Source of the DNA: JAHFUI01 sp039931615
GTDB lineage: Bacteria > Acidobacteriota > Vicinamibacteria > Vicinamibacterales > CAVVIG01
Length of the DNA: 64,000 bases
Assembly: GCA_039931615.1 (NCBI GenBank)
Contig: JBDTRR010000029.1
Span: 1 to 64,000 of the forward strand
Reading direction: 5' to 3'
Below are positions 9,177 to 17,639 of this stretch, in pieces. Both the position numbers and the translations under genes were made by a program. Numbering within the stretch: position 1 is the first letter of the stretch; each line of letters opens with the position of its first letter. The notes under the pieces were generated by a model, which worked only from the letters and a program-made list of their open reading frames with translations, was not told where the DNA came from and made no database searches.

Positions 9177-10751
9177 CTATCGTCCGTACTGTTCAGTCCA
9201 GCGGCGCAGCACGGCCTGGCGCTCGCGCGCTTCGGCGATCTGATCGAGCCGGTCGCATGGCCACGGCAGCCGGAACGTCCAGTTGTCGTCGGTGACGGTG
9301 GCCGGCTGGTTGATGCGATCGGACCAGCCGAAGACATCCTGCACCGGCATCAGCAGCAGATTGGATCCGGACGCGAACAGCGTCTCGAGGAGCACGTCGC
9401 GCACCGTCGGCTCGTCGGCGGCGAGGATGCCGTGGCCTGTGGTCAGGCGTTGAATCGTGCCAATCGCGTTGACCTTGCGGCGCTCGTCCTCCGGCGCCTG
9501 CCGCCACCAGACGAGGAGCGGCTCGGTATCGTGCGTACCGGAGGCGGCGACCGACATCTGGGGGTAGTCGGCCGGCTCGCGGAACGGGTGGCCGTCGCCG
9601 TGCCAGTGCCGCTCCCACCGGAAGACGCGGAAGCCGGGCACGCCGAGGCGGGCCAGCGAACCGCGCACGAAATCGGGCACGGTCCCGAGATCCTCGGCGA
9701 TGATGTCGGCGCCGGCGCCGCGCAGGATGCCGAGCACGTACTCGCCGAGCGCTTCCTGTTCACCCTGGTGCGCGGGCGTGAAGAACGGCTCACCGCCGTC
9801 GCGCGGCCGGCCGTAGGTCCGATAGAAGCCAACCAGGTGATCGACGCGGTAGCCGTCGTAGAGGTCGGCGCTGCGGCGCGCCCGCTCGCGCAGCCACCTG
9901 AAACCCTGTGAGGCGATGACGTCCCAGCGGTAGACCGGCATCCCCCAGTCCTGTCCGGTCGCGCTGAACGCATCAGGCGGCACGCCGAGCGAGGCGTCCA
10001 GCCGGAACTGGTCCTGGCGCGACCAGACGTCGGCGCTGTCGCCATCGACCATGAACGGCAGGTCGCCGAACAGCTGAACGCCATCCATCCGGGCGCGGGC
10101 ATCCTTCCACTGCTTGTCGGCGATCCACTGCAGGTACTGGTGGAACAGCACTTCGCGCGACAGTTCGCGGCGGGCGTGATCGATCTCGGCCGGTTCGCGG
10201 CGCTGCAGCGCCGCCGGCCACTGCGTCCATGGCCGCTCTCCCTCCCGGGCGTGAATCGCCCGGAACAGCGCGTAGTCCTCGACCCACCACGCCTGCTCGC
10301 TGAGGAAGGCCTTCAACTGCCGGCACCGCGGCGTGTCGCGGCACCAGTCGGTTTCGAGGAAGCTGGAGAACGCGCGCCGCAGCGCCGATCGCTTCAACTG
10401 GCGGATTCCGGCGTAGTCGATCCGGCCGGCACCGCGAACCCTGTCCAGCGCGGCACGGTCGGCGTCGCCCAGCGCGGCCTCGCCGCCAAGTGCGGCGAAC
10501 TCCGGGACGCTCGGCACGGTGATGAAAATCGGATCGATCGCCATCGCGCTGATGGCGGAATAGGGCGACTGCTGGCCGGGCGCCATCTCGTTGATCGGCA
10601 GCAGCTGCAGCACCCGCAGGCCGGCGGCAGCGAGCCAGGCGGCGAGCGTCGGAAGATCGCCGATCTCGCCGATGCCCCAGCTGGCGCTCGACGGGCACGC
10701 AAACAACGGCACCAGCAGACCCGCGCGACGAGTGCCGATTCGATCAGTCAT
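9177..10751 (-). CDS. malQ: 4-alpha-glucanotransferase (amylomaltase)
   Basis: MalQ transfers alpha-1,4-glucan segments and takes part in maltodextrin and glycogen metabolism (GH77). Visible family motifs are F-A-C-P-S-S-A-S-W-G-I-G-E-I near the N-terminus, Y-R-V-D-H with the nucleophile aspartate, I-I-A-E-D-L-G-T-V-P with the acid/base glutamate, and G-T-H-D-T-E with the third acidic residue. The ATG at 10751 is chosen. It lies inside the 3' end of the upstream aminotransferase gene, an eight-base overlap that suggests translational coupling as the last gene of the leftward operon. The product is 524 residues, normal for the family. The 58 bases after it hold a CTTCGTGTCTTGGTGGCC string, noted separately. 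Confidence 0.95.
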   Translation of the reverse strand: MTDRIGTRRAGLLVPLFACPSSASWGIGEIGDLPTLAAWLAAAGLRVLQLLPINEMAPGQQSPYSAISAMAIDPIFITVPSVPEFAALGGEAALGDADRAALDRVRGAGRIDYAGIRQLKRSALRRAFSSFLETDWCRDTPRCRQLKAFLSEQAWWVEDYALFRAIHAREGERPWTQWPAALQRREPAEIDHARRELSREVLFHQYLQWIADKQWKDARARMDGVQLFGDLPFMVDGDSADVWSRQDQFRLDASLGVPPDAFSATGQDWGMPVYRWDVIASQGFRWLRERARRSADLYDGYRVDHLVGFYRTYGRPRDGGEPFFTPAHQGEQEALGEYVLGILRGAGADIIAEDLGTVPDFVRGSLARLGVPGFRVFRWERHWHGDGHPFREPADYPQMSVAASGTHDTEPLLVWWRQAPEDERRKVNAIGTIQRLTTGHGILAADEPTVRDVLLETLFASGSNLLLMPVQDVFGWSDRINQPATVTDDNWTFRLPWPCDRLDQIAEARERQAVLRRWTEQYGR

Positions 10752-11925
10752 CGGCGCGCTGTTCCGCACGGGCGAGCATCCGCTCGACACCGGCGGCGAA
10801 GAGGGCCTCCGGCGGCAGCAGACTCACGATCAGATAAGACTCGTCCGGAAAGTCGAAGAAATAGCCCGGATGCACCAGCACGCCGGCCGACGTGACGAGG
10901 TCGATGACCAGCTGCTCCTCCGACTGCAGCGTCGGCACCCGCACGACGGCGTACCAGCCGGCAGACGCCGTCAGAACCGACGAAGACGGCGCCGCCGCCG
11001 AGAGCGCCCTCAGCCGGCCGTAGTTGGCCGCGACGCGGGCGGCGATCTGGGCGCGAATGGCGGACCCACGGTCCAGCAGTTCGGCGGCCGCCACCTGAAC
11101 CGGTGTCGACACCGACAGATAGGTGTCGCACATCAACTCGAGCCGACCCATCGCTTCGGACACCAGGGTGGCCGGGCCGGTCGCGGCGATCCACCCCAGC
11201 TTGAGCTGGGGCAGCCCGATCGATTTCGACAACCCGCCCAGACCGAAGGCGAGCACGTCCTGCCGGGTCAGCACCGGCGCTCGATCGACCGCCCGCCCGG
11301 GCTCCAGCGGGTAGTCGGCAAACACCTCGTCGACAATCAGCGCGATGCCGCGCCGGCCGCAGATCGCCGCCAGCCGATCGATCTCGATCGGCGACGCGAA
11401 CGACCCGGTCGGATTGTTCGGATTGACGATCAGCAGCGCCCGGGTTCTCGGGCCGACCGCCCGCTCGAGACCCGCCAGATCGATCGACCATATCCCATGG
11501 TATTCGAGGTCGTAGGGCCGTGCGGCGACCCCGTCGAGGGTTGTGAGCAACTCGAACAGCGGATAACTCGGACGCGGCACGAGCACCTCGTCGCCGGGCG
11601 ACGCCAGCAGCTTGAACAGCAGCGAATAGGCTTCGCTGGTGCTGGCCGTCAGGACAATGCGCTCCGGATCAGCGGCGATGCCGCGGCGGGCGTAGTCGGC
11701 GGCGACGGCGCGGCGCGCTTCGATCAGTCCGAATGGCTCGGGCGCGTAGCGCAGCCCGCGCGGCGACGCCAGCGGCGCCAGCAGATCGTCCGGATATTCG
11801 AACCCGGCGCGCGTTGGATTCGATTCGGTCAGATCGAGGATCGGATGCCCCGCCCGCCGCCGCGCCGCCACGGCCAGCGCCAGCTGGTTAGGACGCAGAT
11901 CGACGGCCATCCGGTTCGAGAACAT
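10744..11925 (-). CDS. PLP-dependent class I/II aminotransferase
   Basis: The protein of 393 residues is a fold-type I aminotransferase. It has L-T-E-S-N-P-T near the N-terminus, the cofactor-ring segment V-P-R-P-S-Y-P-L-F, the V-N-P-N-N-P-T-G motif, the D-E-V-F-A-D motif with the PLP aspartate, and the Schiff-base lysine in L-S-K-S-I-G-L-P-Q-L-K. The amino-acid specificity cannot be read from sequence; the family includes aspartate, alanine and aromatic transaminases. The frame is open much further upstream, but that stretch lies antiphase inside the HEAT-cyclophilin gene. The ATG at 11925, 20 bases after that gene's stop, gives a normal N-terminus. It is part of the operon ending in malQ. 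Confidence 0.9.
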   Translation of the reverse strand: MFSNRMAVDLRPNQLALAVAARRRAGHPILDLTESNPTRAGFEYPDDLLAPLASPRGLRYAPEPFGLIEARRAVAADYARRGIAADPERIVLTASTSEAYSLLFKLLASPGDEVLVPRPSYPLFELLTTLDGVAARPYDLEYHGIWSIDLAGLERAVGPRTRALLIVNPNNPTGSFASPIEIDRLAAICGRRGIALIVDEVFADYPLEPGRAVDRAPVLTRQDVLAFGLGGLSKSIGLPQLKLGWIAATGPATLVSEAMGRLELMCDTYLSVSTPVQVAAAELLDRGSAIRAQIAARVAANYGRLRALSAAAPSSSVLTASAGWYAVVRVPTLQSEEQLVIDLVTSAGVLVHPGYFFDFPDESYLIVSLLPPEALFAAGVERMLARAEQRADD

Positions 11926-11945
11926 CGGTCGCTGATGCGAAACGT

Positions 11946-14135
11946 CTAGCCTGGCGAACCCAGGATCTCGACCTTCTCGATGATGTCGCCCTCGAGAATG
12001 GCGTCGACGATGTCCATGCCGTTGAGGACCTGGGCGAACACGGTGTACTCGTGGTCGAGGCGCGGGTTGTCGACGAGATCGATGAAGATCTGCGCGTCGC
12101 CGGTGTCGCGGCCGCGCGTCGAGATCCCGACGGCACCGCGCACGTGCGGCCACCGGCCGACCTCGTCGCGCATGAACGAGGCATCGCCGATGTATTCGTT
12201 GGCTCCCGGGCTGCCGCCCTGGACGACGAAGTTCGGCGCCACCCGGTGGAACGTCAGGCCGTTGTAGTAGCCGGCCTGGGCCAGGCGGGCGAAGCGCACG
12301 GCGGTGGCCGGCGCCTCCGACCCGATCAGCGCCAGCTCGAATCTGCCGACGCCACGAATGGTGACGCGGGCCCGCGCCGCCGCGACGAGCCGCAGCTCGG
12401 CGGCCGTCATCTCGGCGCCGGCGATCGGCGGTCGCCGGGGCGCGGCTTCGACCGGCGCCCCGAGCCCCCGCAGCGTGCCGGCAATGGCCGTCCGCGCGTC
12501 GTGCGAGTTGTCGCGGCCTTCCAGCACCAGGCGGTTGAGCGCCGCGGTCAGCGCCGGAATCGCGTCCCGCGCCGCCGTGCCGGCCAGCGCCGTCGCCGCG
12601 GCGCGCAGCACTTGATAGCGGCCCGTCGCCAGCGCCTCGACGTAGAGCGCGTCGGCGGCGTGTCCCGAAACGGCGGCGAGGCCATCGATTGCCGCTTCCC
12701 TCACATTGTCGTCTTCGTCGTGCGCCAGCCGCTCGAGCGCGCCGGCATCCTTCACGATCGCCCCGGCTCGGGCCGCATACATGCGGAGCTGCCAGATGCT
12801 GGAATCGGCGAGCGGTCGCAAGCACGCGGCACCGCGCGGCGGCGACGCCGCCGCCAGCGCGACGATCGCGTGCGCGGCGCGGTGCCACCCACGCGGCGCG
12901 GCGGCTCGCGCCAGATCGCCGGCCGTACGCTCGAGCAGGCTCACGGCCTCGTCCGACGGGCAGACTGCCAGCTGATCCAGCGCCGTCATGGCGACGTGTG
13001 AATCGCCATCGCCGGTGGCGCTGATCGCGGCGGCGCAGCCGTTGAGGAGCCCGTCGGGGGTGCGGCCGCTGATGGTCCTGACGGCCCGCAGCGCTTCGAC
13101 ACGGACGATCGGCGCCGCATCGGCAAGCCCCCGGCGCACCACCTCGGCGGCGAACGTCGCCGCACCGATGCGCGGGCCGGCAGCGGCGCGCATCGCCAGG
13201 CGACGCATCTGCACGTCCGGATCGCCCGCGGCGCGGCGAAGCACCACTTCGTCGACAGCTTCGGCATCGATCAATGCCGTCATCGCCAGCCGGCGGACCC
13301 GGGCGTCGCGGGCGGGATCCGCGGCCCGACCGGCGGGCTGGCCGGAGCCGCGCGCCGTCAGCGCGACACTGCCGCCGGCGCCGGGCACCGACGCCAGCGC
13401 CTGAAGGGCGGCAATCAGATCGGCGTCGGGTGGACTGAGCGTGCGGTGCAGCCGGACGACCGCTTCCAGACCTCGCGCGACACCCAGCCGATCGGCAGCC
13501 GTCTGGTTCCTTCCCATCAAGCCGAGCAGGGCCTGTTCCGCCTGCACCACTTCACCGGCCGTCGCGTATGGAAGACGGCCAATCGTTTCGCCGATCACGG
13601 CCCGCACGTTCGGATCCGCTTCGACCGTCAACCGCGCCGCCAGCGCGGCGGCCGCCGATTCGAGACCCGTTCGCGGCGCCGCCGACGGCGGCTGGCGGAT
13701 CCAACCCTGCGCCGCCTGACCGATGGCGTTGGCCGCCTCGGCGCGAACCTCCGGCAGGGCATGTTTCAGGAGCGGGAGGATGTCGCCGATCAGCTCGGGC
13801 CGCTCCAGCCGTCCCAGCGCCCGGGCCGCAATGCGAGCCGTCTGCGCGTCCGCGCTCCGCGCGCCGGATCGAATCCGGGCGAGATCGCCCGCGGCCGGGG
13901 CGCGGCGATCCTCGGCCGCGACGATGGCCAGGCGGATGGCGGCAGCGCCGCCGGGCGGCGGCGGCGCACCGCGCTGCGCACCGGCGGAAACGGTGAGACT
14001 GGCGACGGCAAGAAGAGCCAGGCAGGCGAGCGCGAACAGAGCGGAGCGCGGCGCAGAAGGGATCGCACCGATCGACCGCAGCCGCCCCGGCGTCTTCCCG
14101 TCGTCAGCGCCGCCCGGCCCCGTCCTTCGGCGCAT
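11946..14135 (-). CDS. Exported HEAT-repeat protein fused to a cyclophilin peptidyl-prolyl isomerase
   Basis: The 729-residue protein has a long N-terminal region, a signal peptide (hydrophobic stretch about 32-48 ending S-A-G-A-Q), then roughly 500 residues of alanine-rich helical HEAT/armadillo-type repeats. Repeats are readable as L-P-E-V-R-A-E-A-A-N-A-I-G, D-A-R-V-R-R-L-A-M-T-A-L and D-N-V-R-E-A-A-I-D-G-L. The last 150 or so residues are a cyclophilin domain with F-H-R-V-A-P-N-F-V-V-Q-G-G and a T-R-G-R-D-T-G-D-A-Q-I-F-I-D segment. It probably binds proteins outside the cytoplasm and speeds proline isomerisation. It starts seven bases after the M49 peptidase gene, so the two are co-transcribed. 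Confidence 0.92.
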   Translation of the reverse strand: MRRRTGPGGADDGKTPGRLRSIGAIPSAPRSALFALACLALLAVASLTVSAGAQRGAPPPPGGAAAIRLAIVAAEDRRAPAAGDLARIRSGARSADAQTARIAARALGRLERPELIGDILPLLKHALPEVRAEAANAIGQAAQGWIRQPPSAAPRTGLESAAAALAARLTVEADPNVRAVIGETIGRLPYATAGEVVQAEQALLGLMGRNQTAADRLGVARGLEAVVRLHRTLSPPDADLIAALQALASVPGAGGSVALTARGSGQPAGRAADPARDARVRRLAMTALIDAEAVDEVVLRRAAGDPDVQMRRLAMRAAAGPRIGAATFAAEVVRRGLADAAPIVRVEALRAVRTISGRTPDGLLNGCAAAISATGDGDSHVAMTALDQLAVCPSDEAVSLLERTAGDLARAAAPRGWHRAAHAIVALAAASPPRGAACLRPLADSSIWQLRMYAARAGAIVKDAGALERLAHDEDDNVREAAIDGLAAVSGHAADALYVEALATGRYQVLRAAATALAGTAARDAIPALTAALNRLVLEGRDNSHDARTAIAGTLRGLGAPVEAAPRRPPIAGAEMTAAELRLVAAARARVTIRGVGRFELALIGSEAPATAVRFARLAQAGYYNGLTFHRVAPNFVVQGGSPGANEYIGDASFMRDEVGRWPHVRGAVGISTRGRDTGDAQIFIDLVDNPRLDHEYTVFAQVLNGMDIVDAILEGDIIEKVEILGSPG

Positions 14136-14142
14136 TCAGCGG

Positions 14143-16209
14143 CTACCGTCGCAAATCGCGCGTCGCGGCGGAGTACTCGAGCATCTGCTTGCTGAAATCC
14201 ATCGGGTACGAAATCACGACGTCGGTGACCTCGCCCGATGCGGTCGTCGACGCCTCCAGCCTGGGCATCACGAACCCGGTGTAGGAGGGCAGGTTCAGCT
14301 TCTGCACGCGCGCGACCACTTCATCGCGCAGCTTGGGATCGAAATGCACGCCGTAGGTCTCGAACAGCAGTTTGGCCGCCGGGTAATCGCCCTGGGCCTT
14401 GATCCGCTGCACCTCGGCCAACAACCGGCCCACTCCGTCCCGGAACGCCTTCGGATCGGTCACGACGTGGTAGGTCTTGCCGTCCCGCGTCCGGACGTCG
14501 ATCGCCTTGGTGTTGGCGATCAGCCAGCGCACGATCATCTGGCGGTTGCGCATGTGGTCTTCTTCGATCTGCGTCCCTTCGCGGACCCGGCGCAGCTGGA
14601 CCAGCGCGTTCCTGGCGTAGGACTCGTACTCGGCGCGGACGATCTCTTCCTGATCGGCCGCCGCCAGGATGCCGATCTCGGCCAGTTTCGGATCGGGCAG
14701 GAAGTACAAGGCGACCAGATCAGCCCGTCCTTCCTCGAGCGCCGAGAACTGTTCCTTCAACAGCGCCGCCGGATTGCCCTTGAGCCGCTCCTCGACCTTC
14801 CCCGACGCGTGCCCGATCACCTCGTGCATGTTGGTCGTCAGGTCGCCGGCCAGCGCGCTCCACTTGCTCGCCCGTGCGCCCTCTTCGGTCGTCCACGCGA
14901 ACTCGCTGCGAAACGCCGGCAGCGTCGACTTGTCGTAGGCCTCGCTGACGTTCGACAGCGACACCGACTTGCTGCCGTAGCGCTCGCGAATCGACTGGTC
15001 GTTGGGCAGGTTGATGCCGACCGGCGTGACCGGACCCGAGTCGCCCGTTTCAATCACCACGTCGATCGCATTGGCCGTGATGCCCTGCACCCCCTGCTTC
15101 CGGTACGCCGCGTCCCACGGCATCCGGTCCTCGAACCATTGCGCGTTCTCGGCGAGCCGCTGGATCCCGGAGGTCTTCTCCTTGTCGACGTAGAAGACCA
15201 GCGCCTCGAACGCCCCCTTGATGCCGCGGGCATCCAGGTAGACCTCGATGAACCCGTTGATGGTATCGACCGGCGACGCCTTGTTCTGAACCCAGGCGAT
15301 GTCGTAGGCTTCGCGATCCCGCGTTTCGCCGGTCTGATAGAACTTGATCAGCGCCCGCAGCGCCTTCTGCATCGGCTCGGTCGCGTACGGGATCGCCGCC
15401 GCCAGATGCTGCGCGATCGCCGCGATCTGTTTGCCGTAGCGGCCGTCGATGCGATAGACCTCCTCGACCAGCTTGCCATTGATCTTGACGAGGCGCGAGT
15501 TCAACGGGAACGTCTCGGTAAAGCCGTTGAGATCCTTCGTCGTCACGCCGACGTACAGATTGTTGGCGCTGGCGGTCAAGATGTCCTGGCCGGGCGGCGG
15601 CGTCTTGGCGGTCACGGTCGGATCCACGGCGGGATCGAAGAACGCCGGCTTGAGACGGGCCAGGAGCTGATCGATCGTTTCGCCGTCGGCAAGCGGGAAC
15701 CGGGCGCCGGCCTGCCCGGCGGCATGAGCCGCCGCGGCCAGGGCCTCGGGGGTGCACTGCAGCACGAACTTGCGCGCGGTCAGGTTGTTGTAGGGACCGG
15801 TGTTGATCCAGAACAGCTTGGTGTAGCGGGTGATCTCCTCGAGGGTCCCGGCGTCGACGCCGGCGGGGTGCGTCATGATCGCCTCGAGCACGTCGCGCAT
15901 CGCCAGGTTGTGGACGTACTTCTGGTCGTAGTAGATGTCCCGCCCGGCGATCGCCGCCTGGTAGAGATGCCAGACCAGGGTCTTGTCCTTCAACGGCAAA
16001 TCACGAAAGGCGTCGGCGTAGAGCTGCACCACCGCCGCATCGTCGATCCGCTCCAGCAGGTACTTGCGATCGGTCGAGGCGGCCGTGGCCGCCGGCGGCG
16101 GGGCGCTGGACGTCGATGGCACGGAGACGCTGCACCCGCCGCTGCCGCCGCCGCTACCGCAGGCGATGGTTCCGATGACCGCTGTCAGGGCAAGAATCCT
16201 CTTCGTCAT
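14143..16209 (-). CDS. Dipeptidyl-peptidase III-like lipoprotein (peptidase family M49)
   Basis: This zinc peptidase removes dipeptides from oligopeptide N-termini. The zinc motif H-E-V-I-G-H is at residues 462-467 and the second motif L-E-E-G-R-A-D supplies a glutamate around 492-493. The HEXXGH form with one extra residue is specific to M49. The N-terminus has a lipobox-like T-I-A-C with C17, followed by a Gly/Ser and Pro/Ala-rich linker, so the enzyme is probably lipid-anchored in the periplasm rather than cytosolic as in eukaryotes. It follows the beta-CASP nuclease gene by 20 bases. A TACGCT box lies 12 bases before the ATG, so an internal promoter is possible. Confidence 0.92.
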   Translation of the reverse strand: MTKRILALTAVIGTIACGSGGGSGGCSVSVPSTSSAPPPAATAASTDRKYLLERIDDAAVVQLYADAFRDLPLKDKTLVWHLYQAAIAGRDIYYDQKYVHNLAMRDVLEAIMTHPAGVDAGTLEEITRYTKLFWINTGPYNNLTARKFVLQCTPEALAAAAHAAGQAGARFPLADGETIDQLLARLKPAFFDPAVDPTVTAKTPPPGQDILTASANNLYVGVTTKDLNGFTETFPLNSRLVKINGKLVEEVYRIDGRYGKQIAAIAQHLAAAIPYATEPMQKALRALIKFYQTGETRDREAYDIAWVQNKASPVDTINGFIEVYLDARGIKGAFEALVFYVDKEKTSGIQRLAENAQWFEDRMPWDAAYRKQGVQGITANAIDVVIETGDSGPVTPVGINLPNDQSIRERYGSKSVSLSNVSEAYDKSTLPAFRSEFAWTTEEGARASKWSALAGDLTTNMHEVIGHASGKVEERLKGNPAALLKEQFSALEEGRADLVALYFLPDPKLAEIGILAAADQEEIVRAEYESYARNALVQLRRVREGTQIEEDHMRNRQMIVRWLIANTKAIDVRTRDGKTYHVVTDPKAFRDGVGRLLAEVQRIKAQGDYPAAKLLFETYGVHFDPKLRDEVVARVQKLNLPSYTGFVMPRLEASTTASGEVTDVVISYPMDFSKQMLEYSAATRDLRR

Positions 16210-16229
16210 GGTGTCTCACTCAGCGTAGC

Positions 16230-17618
16230 TTACCCTGGCATGATCGGCAGTGCGACCTTCTCGAGGTACTTCGCGATCTGCACCGGCCAGCCGCGCTCGG
16301 CCTCGATCCGGGCGCGCAGCGCCTCCAGCGCCGCCGGCTCACCGTGGACCAGGTAGGTCATCGACGGCGGACGGACGAAGCCGGACAGCCAGCGCATGAT
16401 CTCGCCGGCGTCGGCGTGCGCCGACATCCAGTCAAGCTGCTCGATGCGCGCGGCCGCCGGCACCAGCTGCCCCTGAATCTTGACGTGCCGGGCGCCGTCG
16501 AGCAGCTGGCGGCCGCGCGTGCCTTCGGACTGGTAGCCGACGAACAGCACGGTGTTGTCCGGGTTCGGCAGCCCGGCGACGAGATGATGCAGCACGCGCC
16601 CCCCGGTGGCCATCCCGCTCGCGGCGATGACGATCGCCGGCGTCGTCGACCCGACCAGCGCGGCCGACTCCTGGGCAGACGCGACAATGGTCATCCGGGA
16701 GGTGCCGAAGACGGCGACGTCCCGCTCCGCCGGCGCCATCCCGGGGTCGAGCTCGTCGACGCGCTCTGAGTAGAACTGCAGTGCGCCGGCGGCCATCGGG
16801 CTGTCGAGATAGACCGGCAGCCGTGGGATCCGGTTGGCCTGCTCCAGCACCCGCAGCCAGTACAACAGCTCTTCGACCCGGCCGACCGCGAACGACGGGA
16901 TGATGATCCGGCCGCCGCGCTTCACCGTCTCGTTGATCACCTCCGCCAGCCGCGCCCCGCCATCATCGGGCAGGTGCAGGCGGTCGCCATAGGTCGACTC
17001 GAGCAACAGCACGTCGGCGGTCTCGACCGGCCTCGGATCGGGCAGCACGGGACGGCCGTACCGTCCGAGGTCGCCGCCAAACAGCAGGGTCCGATCGCCG
17101 ATGCGCAGCCGCGCGTAGGCCGACCCGAGCAGGTGGCCGGCATTGATGAACTCGACCTCGACGCCGGGAACGACCGGTACCGGACGGTCGTAGCCGACCG
17201 GCTGCAATTGCATCAGGGTCCGCGCCGCGTCGAGCTCGGTATATAGCGGGAGTGCGGGCTTGTGCTTCGAATACCCGCGCCGATTGGCCTGGCGGGCGTC
17301 TTCCTCCTGGATGTGCGCCGAATCTGGCAGGATCAGCGTGCACAGGTCCTTCGTCCCGGGCGTGCAGAAGATGCGGCCGCGAAAGCCGCCGCCGACCAGC
17401 CGGGGGAGGTAGCCGCAATGATCGAGGTGCGCATGGGTGAGGACGACTGCGTCGATGCGTCTGGGATCGACCGGGAGCGCGGCCCAGTTCCGTTCGCGCA
17501 GTTCCTTCAACCCTTGAAACAGCCCGCAATCCACCAGGATCAGGCGGCCGTCCAGGTCGAGCAGGTGCTTCGAACCGGTGACGGTGCCGGCGGCGCCGAG
17601 GAACGTCAGCGTTGGCAT
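16230..17618 (-). CDS. Metallo-beta-lactamase/beta-CASP RNA nuclease (CPSF73-like)
   Basis: The 462-residue protein has the zinc motif H-T-H-A-H-L-D-H-C-G with H62, H64, D66 and H67, a G-H-L-L-G-S-A motif, F-G-G-D-L-G and the beta-CASP region with I-P-S-F-A-V-G-R and A-A-S-G-M-A-T-G-G-R. The RMMBL motif follows near the C-terminus (S-A-H-A-D-A-G-E, then Y-L-V-H-G-E). It resembles bacterial TTHA0252-type ribonucleases rather than RNase J. It is the first gene of the five-gene leftward operon. Its ATG is only 21 bases from the divergent DPP-IV start, and TATAGT (17625-17630) lies six bases upstream, so the mRNA is probably leaderless. Confidence 0.92.
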   Translation of the reverse strand: MPTLTFLGAAGTVTGSKHLLDLDGRLILVDCGLFQGLKELRERNWAALPVDPRRIDAVVLTHAHLDHCGYLPRLVGGGFRGRIFCTPGTKDLCTLILPDSAHIQEEDARQANRRGYSKHKPALPLYTELDAARTLMQLQPVGYDRPVPVVPGVEVEFINAGHLLGSAYARLRIGDRTLLFGGDLGRYGRPVLPDPRPVETADVLLLESTYGDRLHLPDDGGARLAEVINETVKRGGRIIIPSFAVGRVEELLYWLRVLEQANRIPRLPVYLDSPMAAGALQFYSERVDELDPGMAPAERDVAVFGTSRMTIVASAQESAALVGSTTPAIVIAASGMATGGRVLHHLVAGLPNPDNTVLFVGYQSEGTRGRQLLDGARHVKIQGQLVPAAARIEQLDWMSAHADAGEIMRWLSGFVRPPSMTYLVHGEPAALEALRARIEAERGWPVQIAKYLEKVALPIMPG

Positions 17619-17624
17619 CGGATG

Positions 17625-17632
17625 ACTATACT
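17625..17632. promoter_or_regulatory. Overlapping divergent -10 boxes between two start codons
   Basis: The eight bases ACTATACT hold a TATACT box on the plus strand (17627-17632) and a TATAGT box on the minus strand (17625-17630). The plus box is seven bases before ATG 17640 and the minus box is six bases before ATG 17618. Start sites would fall on or next to the start codons. I see no convincing -35 on either side. RNA polymerase could probably occupy only one direction at a time, so the two operons may compete. Confidence 0.65.
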
Positions 17633-17639
17633 GGAGGTC

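Noticed and set aside
12000..12888. Upstream extension of the aminotransferase frame to 12888
   Set aside because: It would run out of phase through the HEAT-cyclophilin gene and has no similarity to aminotransferases; ATG 11925 gives the normal N-terminus.
13723..16356. Long open frame on the plus strand, about 877 codons
   Set aside because: It lies antisense to the HEAT-cyclophilin and M49 genes, which have clear domains. It is an effect of high GC content.
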